A stretch of DNA of 9,960 bases. Origin: an uncultured Verrucomicrobiota bacterium. GTDB lineage: Bacteria; Verrucomicrobiota; Kiritimatiellia; RFP12; UBA1067. A program made the translations under genes and the position numbers. The notes beneath the pieces were generated by a model. The model was not told where the DNA came from. It made no database searches and was given only the letters and a program-made list of their open reading frames with translations. Location: positions 1 to 9,960 of the forward strand of contig CAMNLN010000111.1 of assembly GCA_946543025.1 (NCBI GenBank). The letters run 5' to 3'. Numbering within the stretch: the first letter of the stretch is position 1; each line of letters begins with the position of its first letter. Shown in pieces: positions 7,137 through 9,960 of this stretch.

Positions 7137-7145
7137 TGCTATAAT
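7137..7145 (+). promoter_or_regulatory. Consensus extended -10 promoter of the BASS transporter gene
   Basis: TGC directly followed by TATAAT (7140-7145) is a perfect extended -10 element in otherwise GC-rich DNA. No -35-like hexamer lies at normal spacing. The element ends 9 nt before the ATG at 7155, so transcription would begin about 3 nt before the start codon. A GAGG at 7147-7150 is well placed as a ribosome binding site only if transcription starts further upstream. Confidence 0.6.
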
Positions 7146-7154
7146 AGAGGCGAT

Positions 7155-8141
7155 ATGAATTTCATGCAAAGGTTCGCGGCCTTTCTGGCCAGATGGACGC
7201 CGGCGGTGGTGGCGCTGGCCGCCGTCGTTTCCTATTTTCTGCCGGGGACGTTCGGCTGGGTGCGCGGGAACGCCCAGACGTCCCTGCTGGGGCTGATCAT
7301 GCTCACGATGGGGCTGACGCTCACGGGCGAGGATTTTCGCATCCTCGCGTCGCGCCCGTTCGACATCGTTGTCGGATCGGTCGCGCAGTTCACGCTCATG
7401 CCGCTCATCGCGTACGGTCTCGTGCACGGGTTGGGGCTCCCCAAGGCGGTAGGCGTGGGGCTGATCCTCGTGGGATGTTGCCCGGGCGGCGTTTCGTCGA
7501 ACATCATGAGCTTCCTCTGCAAGGGCGACGTGGCGTTCTCCGTGGGCATGACGACGCTTTCGACGCTCGCGGCGCCCGTCATGACGCCGCTCCTGATGCT
7601 GTGGCTCGCGCGGGAGAGCGTGGACGTGGACGCGGCGGGGATGTTCACGTCCATCCTCTTCGTGACGATCTTGCCGGTGGCGCTGGGGTTCGGGCTGAAC
7701 GCGGCGTTCGGTCGGCGACAGGGGTTTGGCGAGGTGAAGAAGCTGCTTCCGGGCGTGGCGGTGCTCGGACTCGCGTGTATCGTGGGCGGAGTGGTCTCCG
7801 CGCACGGGCAGAAGTTTGCGCAGTCGGGCGTCCTCATCTTCGTGGCGGTGTTCTGCCACAACGCGCTCGGTTACGTGCTGGGGTACGCGAGCGGAATGTT
7901 GGCGCGCTTCACGCGGCCGAAGCTGCGCACGATCGCGATCGAGGTGGGGATGCAGAACGCGGGGCTGGCCACGGTGCTGGCGGGCAAGCATTTTCCGACG
8001 ATGCCGGAGGCGGCGATCGCGTCTGCCGTTTCGTGCGTGTGGCACTCCATTTCGGGCGCGTTGCTCGCCGGAATCTTCAACTGGGCCGACGGCCTCGCGG
8101 ACCGCCTCCGCCAGAAGAATCGCCAGGGCTCATCCGTGTGA
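7155..8141 (+). CDS. Bile acid:sodium symporter (BASS/SBF) family transporter
   Basis: Inner-membrane sodium-coupled carrier of 328 aa, in the bacterial BASS group (COG0385-like) with about 9-10 membrane segments. Known relatives carry bile acids, pyruvate, pantothenate precursors and other organic acids, so the substrate here is uncertain but probably a small carboxylate. Typical motifs are LIMLTMGLTLTGEDFR (47-62), GCCPGGVSSNIMSFLCKGDVAFSV (107-130), the first unwound crossing helix, and AIEVGMQNAGLA (261-272), the second. The frame is open further 5', but those residues (reading from 7035) overlap the divergent gene and its promoter and are not transporter-like. The ATG at 7155 follows GAGG with 4-nt spacing. 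An internal Met at codon 4 (7164) is an alternative. The C-terminal tail is short and basic. Confidence 0.92.
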   Translation: MNFMQRFAAFLARWTPAVVALAAVVSYFLPGTFGWVRGNAQTSLLGLIMLTMGLTLTGEDFRILASRPFDIVVGSVAQFTLMPLIAYGLVHGLGLPKAVGVGLILVGCCPGGVSSNIMSFLCKGDVAFSVGMTTLSTLAAPVMTPLLMLWLARESVDVDAAGMFTSILFVTILPVALGFGLNAAFGRRQGFGEVKKLLPGVAVLGLACIVGGVVSAHGQKFAQSGVLIFVAVFCHNALGYVLGYASGMLARFTRPKLRTIAIEVGMQNAGLATVLAGKHFPTMPEAAIASAVSCVWHSISGALLAGIFNWADGLADRLRQKNRQGSSV

Positions 8142-8160
8142 TTTCCCCGCGAGTTTCGGC

Positions 8161-8170
8161 CGTTTTTTTT
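8161..8170 (+). terminator. Possible terminator after the BASS transporter gene
   Basis: A run of eight T residues (8163-8170) starts 22 nt after the stop codon and follows a GC-rich CGGCCG. That is the typical tail of an intrinsic terminator, but the upstream stem is poor: I can pair only CGA with TCG around GTT. I treat it as a weak candidate. Confidence 0.3.
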
Positions 8171-8296
8171 CAAATGGCCCGATGTTCGCGACGCGCGTTG
8201 GTGCCTGTTTTTCACAATGTAGAGGTTCGCGCTCCGGCATCTAATAGGATTAGGATTCTAACGATTGGCGCGCCGAGGTGACGGAACACGTCGAGG

Positions 8297-8325
8297 TTGC
8301 GAAAATGGCTAGAGTGTGATATGTT
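8297..8325 (+). promoter_or_regulatory. Promoter of the secreted beta-helix protein gene
   Basis: TTGCGA (8297-8302, 4/6 to -35) is followed after 17 nt by TATGTT (8320-8325, 4/6 to -10). TGA immediately before the -10 gives an extended -10 arrangement. Transcription would start near 8332, leaving a leader of about 70 nt, much longer than for the other genes here. Confidence 0.45.
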
Positions 8326-8363
8326 ATCGCCAAGTGCGGTTGTAATCTGGTGAGGTCTGTGTG

Positions 8364-8375
8364 CCGCGAACGCGG
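8364..8375 (+). promoter_or_regulatory. Small hairpin in the leader of the beta-helix gene
   Basis: CCGC, loop GAAC, GCGG forms a 4-bp GC stem that a flanking G-T wobble can extend. No T-run follows, so it is not a terminator. It ends 14 nt before the AAGGAG ribosome binding site (8390-8395), and may stabilise the mRNA leader or affect its translation. Confidence 0.3.
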
Positions 8376-8401
8376 TGCGCGCTGAAAAGAAGGAGCGCAA
8401 A

Positions 8402-9960
8402 ATGAGGAGAATGTTCGCGAATCTGGCGGCGATGGGAATCGCCGGCGGGATGGTTTTGTCAGCGGCTGGCGCACGGACCGTCTCGGAGAACCTGACGCTT
8501 ACGCGGGATACGGACTGGAGCGCCGACGTCGTGACCGTCGCCAACGGCGTGACGATCGACCTGAACGGCCACGTGCTGAAGGTCGCGGGGCTCGACGGCG
8601 CCACGGCGGCGTCCGGAACCGTCACCTCCTCCAACGGCGGCGAGCTGCGCTTCGTGATCCCCGCCGGGACCACGAACACGCTCAGCAAGACGCGCCTCGC
8701 GGGCAACCTGCGCGTGTTCAAGGAAGGGCCGGGCGGACTCGTTCTTGGACTTTCCGGTCAGACGTACAGCGGCGGCACGGAGGTCGTCGAAGGCACGCTG
8801 ATCCAAGCGATGACGGGCAGCAACAATCCCTGCGGCGCTTCCTACAGCGAGATCCGCGTCGACGCGGGCGGCGTCTTCGATTTCAAGGCCTACTCCAATT
8901 TCGTCAACTATCCGTTCAACCTGTACGGAGGCCGGCTCCACAATTCGGGAGGCGCCATCGCGAACAGCCTGGCCATGGTGAGCGAGGTCAACCTCTACGC
9001 GGACTCCACCGTGTCCGGCAACCAGTTCGGCATCCTCGGCAAGTCGTACGGATTGACATATCTTAACCTCAACAAATTCACGCTGACGGTCGACATGGCG
9101 GCGCAGAGCACGTATTTCCACATCTGCCACGGGATGATCGGCGAGGGCACGATCCACCTCGTGCGCGGCACGCTCTACTTCTACGGCAGCGGCTCGAAGT
9201 ACCAGATCTATGCGGACAAGACGGACATCGTCGGCGAGGTGGGAACGTCGATCTACAACTCCAACAACGGCTACCTTCACGCGCGTTCCATTACTACGAA
9301 GGGCCACATGACCGGCGGCAACTGGTTCTACGTCGAGCGCTACGTCCACGACGTGCCGGAGGGCGTGGTGTCCACGAACAAGTCCGCGCTCGGCGTGTCG
9401 TCTCCGAATCAGCTGGTCGTGTCCATCACGAAGAAGGGCAAGGGCGTTCTCTGCCTCGGCAACTCCAACAACGGCAACCTCACCAACGGCATCTTCGCGA
9501 CGGAAGGTTGCATCAGGATGATCCACAACAGGGCGCTTGGAAAGGAAAAGGTGAACCCCGTGACGATCTCCGCCGGGGCGACGATCGACGCCAACGGCAT
9601 CAGCGGCGGGAGCACGGCCGGCTCGATCTCCTTCGCGGGCGACGGCTGGGACGGCAACGGCGCAATCCAGAACACGGGCGCGGGGCAGGACTACTACTTC
9701 GTCTTCCCGATTACGGCGGTGGGCATGACGCTGACGGGCCATGCCTCGATCGGCGGCACGGGCGACTTCGGATTCGTCAATCCCAGCTACGGCACCAACA
9801 CGCTGAACCTCGGCAGCTACACGCTCACGAAGAAAGGCCCCAACCACGTGTACCTCGCGGCCACGACGGTCACCGGCGCGGGGACGTTCGTCGTCGCCGA
9901 AGGCGGGCTCGGCGCCATGAGGACGTGCGTCGTGAATTCGCCCCTCGTCGTGAAGAGCGG
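8402..9960 (+). CDS. Secreted beta-helix protein with autotransporter-associated beta-strand repeats (N-terminal part)
   Basis: Open to the window end, with 519 complete codons and no stop. A Sec signal peptide is clear: MRRMF, a hydrophobic core to about residue 20, and a likely cleavage after AAGA (24). The mature part is rich in Gly, Asn, Thr and Ser with short repeating strands, as expected for a right-handed beta-helix. Residues 103-133, with FKEGPGGLVLGLSGQTYSGGTEVVEGTL, match the autotransporter-associated beta-strand repeat (PATR type). Weaker copies occur at about 338-373 (TKKGKGVLCL) and 472-500 (TLTKKGPNHVYL). The start ATG has AAGGAG 6 nt upstream, the best ribosome binding site in the window. 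It is likely a large surface or secreted protein. No beta-barrel, PEP-CTERM or other anchor can be seen because the C terminus is missing. Its ligand or enzymatic role is unknown. Confidence 0.88.
   Translation, partial: MRRMFANLAAMGIAGGMVLSAAGARTVSENLTLTRDTDWSADVVTVANGVTIDLNGHVLKVAGLDGATAASGTVTSSNGGELRFVIPAGTTNTLSKTRLAGNLRVFKEGPGGLVLGLSGQTYSGGTEVVEGTLIQAMTGSNNPCGASYSEIRVDAGGVFDFKAYSNFVNYPFNLYGGRLHNSGGAIANSLAMVSEVNLYADSTVSGNQFGILGKSYGLTYLNLNKFTLTVDMAAQSTYFHICHGMIGEGTIHLVRGTLYFYGSGSKYQIYADKTDIVGEVGTSIYNSNNGYLHARSITTKGHMTGGNWFYVERYVHDVPEGVVSTNKSALGVSSPNQLVVSITKKGKGVLCLGNSNNGNLTNGIFATEGCIRMIHNRALGKEKVNPVTISAGATIDANGISGGSTAGSISFAGDGWDGNGAIQNTGAGQDYYFVFPITAVGMTLTGHASIGGTGDFGFVNPSYGTNTLNLGSYTLTKKGPNHVYLAATTVTGAGTFVVAEGGLGAMRTCVVNSPLVVKS

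Larger units (their letters stand above)
8142..8401. other. 260-bp intergenic region between the BASS and beta-helix genes
   Basis: No convincing gene is seen. The region is less GC-rich than its flanks. It holds the T-run near 8163, an inverted repeat CTAAT-AGG-ATTAG (8241-8253) followed by a second AGGATT copy, the 8-bp palindrome GGCGCGCC (8267-8274), and the promoter and leader of the downstream gene. The inverted repeat and palindrome lie 23-50 bp upstream of the -35 box, where an activator could bind, but no specific regulator can be named. Confidence 0.4.

Noticed and set aside
7035..7154. Upstream extension of the BASS transporter to an ATG at 7035
   Set aside because: The extra 40 residues overlap the permease gene and both promoters and do not resemble the family.
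5920..7158. Plus-strand open frame (412 codons) opposite the GntP permease
   Set aside because: Extremely Asp/Arg/Gly-rich, soluble, motif-free; typical antisense of a membrane protein in GC-rich DNA.
8459..9847. Minus-strand open frame (462 codons) opposite the beta-helix protein
   Set aside because: Val/Asp/Arg/His-rich product with no domain. The plus strand has a signal peptide, a ribosome binding site and PATR-type repeats.
1..9960. CRISPR array, tRNA/rRNA, transposon or prophage signature
   Set aside because: No regularly spaced repeats, cloverleaf-like sequence, transposase or integrase motif, or terminal inverted repeats were seen by eye.

Overview
This is a GC-rich bacterial window (roughly 60-65% G+C by eye) with six protein-coding genes, two of them cut by the window edges. 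A GH106-type rhamnosidase, a 7-TM hybrid histidine kinase, a secreted protein with autotransporter-associated beta-strand repeats and a 21-bp in-frame repeat together suggest a polysaccharide-degrading member of the PVC group, most likely Kiritimatiellota or a relative in Verrucomicrobiota/Lentisphaerota. That placement is inference: the window has no rRNA or other phylogenetic marker.

Layout. Four genes lie on the minus strand. From right to left they are a GntP-family organic-acid permease (5803-7056), an exported GH106-like glycoside hydrolase (3249-5627), a seven-TM hybrid sensor kinase (1353-3164) and a MOFRL-type glycerate 2-kinase (1-1231, last few codons outside the window). Two genes lie on the plus strand. 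They are a bile acid:sodium symporter (BASS) family transporter (7155-8141), divergent from the GntP permease across about 98 bp, and the N-terminal part of a large secreted beta-helix/autotransporter-type protein (8402 to beyond 9960). Every gene has its own plausible promoter, so the minus-strand genes look like neighbours rather than one operon. No rRNA, tRNA, CRISPR array, transposase or integrase was seen.

How the genes may work together. The enzyme would remove rhamnose-like sugars from a polysaccharide outside the cytoplasm. The two permeases would move small carboxylates across the inner membrane, and glycerate kinase would feed glycerate into glycolysis as 2-phosphoglycerate. The sensor kinase could report on an extracellular or membrane signal, but it has no output domain and no partner regulator here. 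This is a carbohydrate and organic-acid theme, not a proven pathway.

The most interesting features are small. Three genes have an extended -10-like element ending only 6-9 nt before the start codon, which suggests leaderless or near-leaderless mRNAs. A 21-bp heptapeptide repeat sits in a loop of the GH106 sugar-binding domain. A short coding-like piece on the plus strand lies between the permease and hydrolase genes. The permeases' divergent intergenic region holds two overlapping inverted repeats. I found no clear new defence or mobile system.
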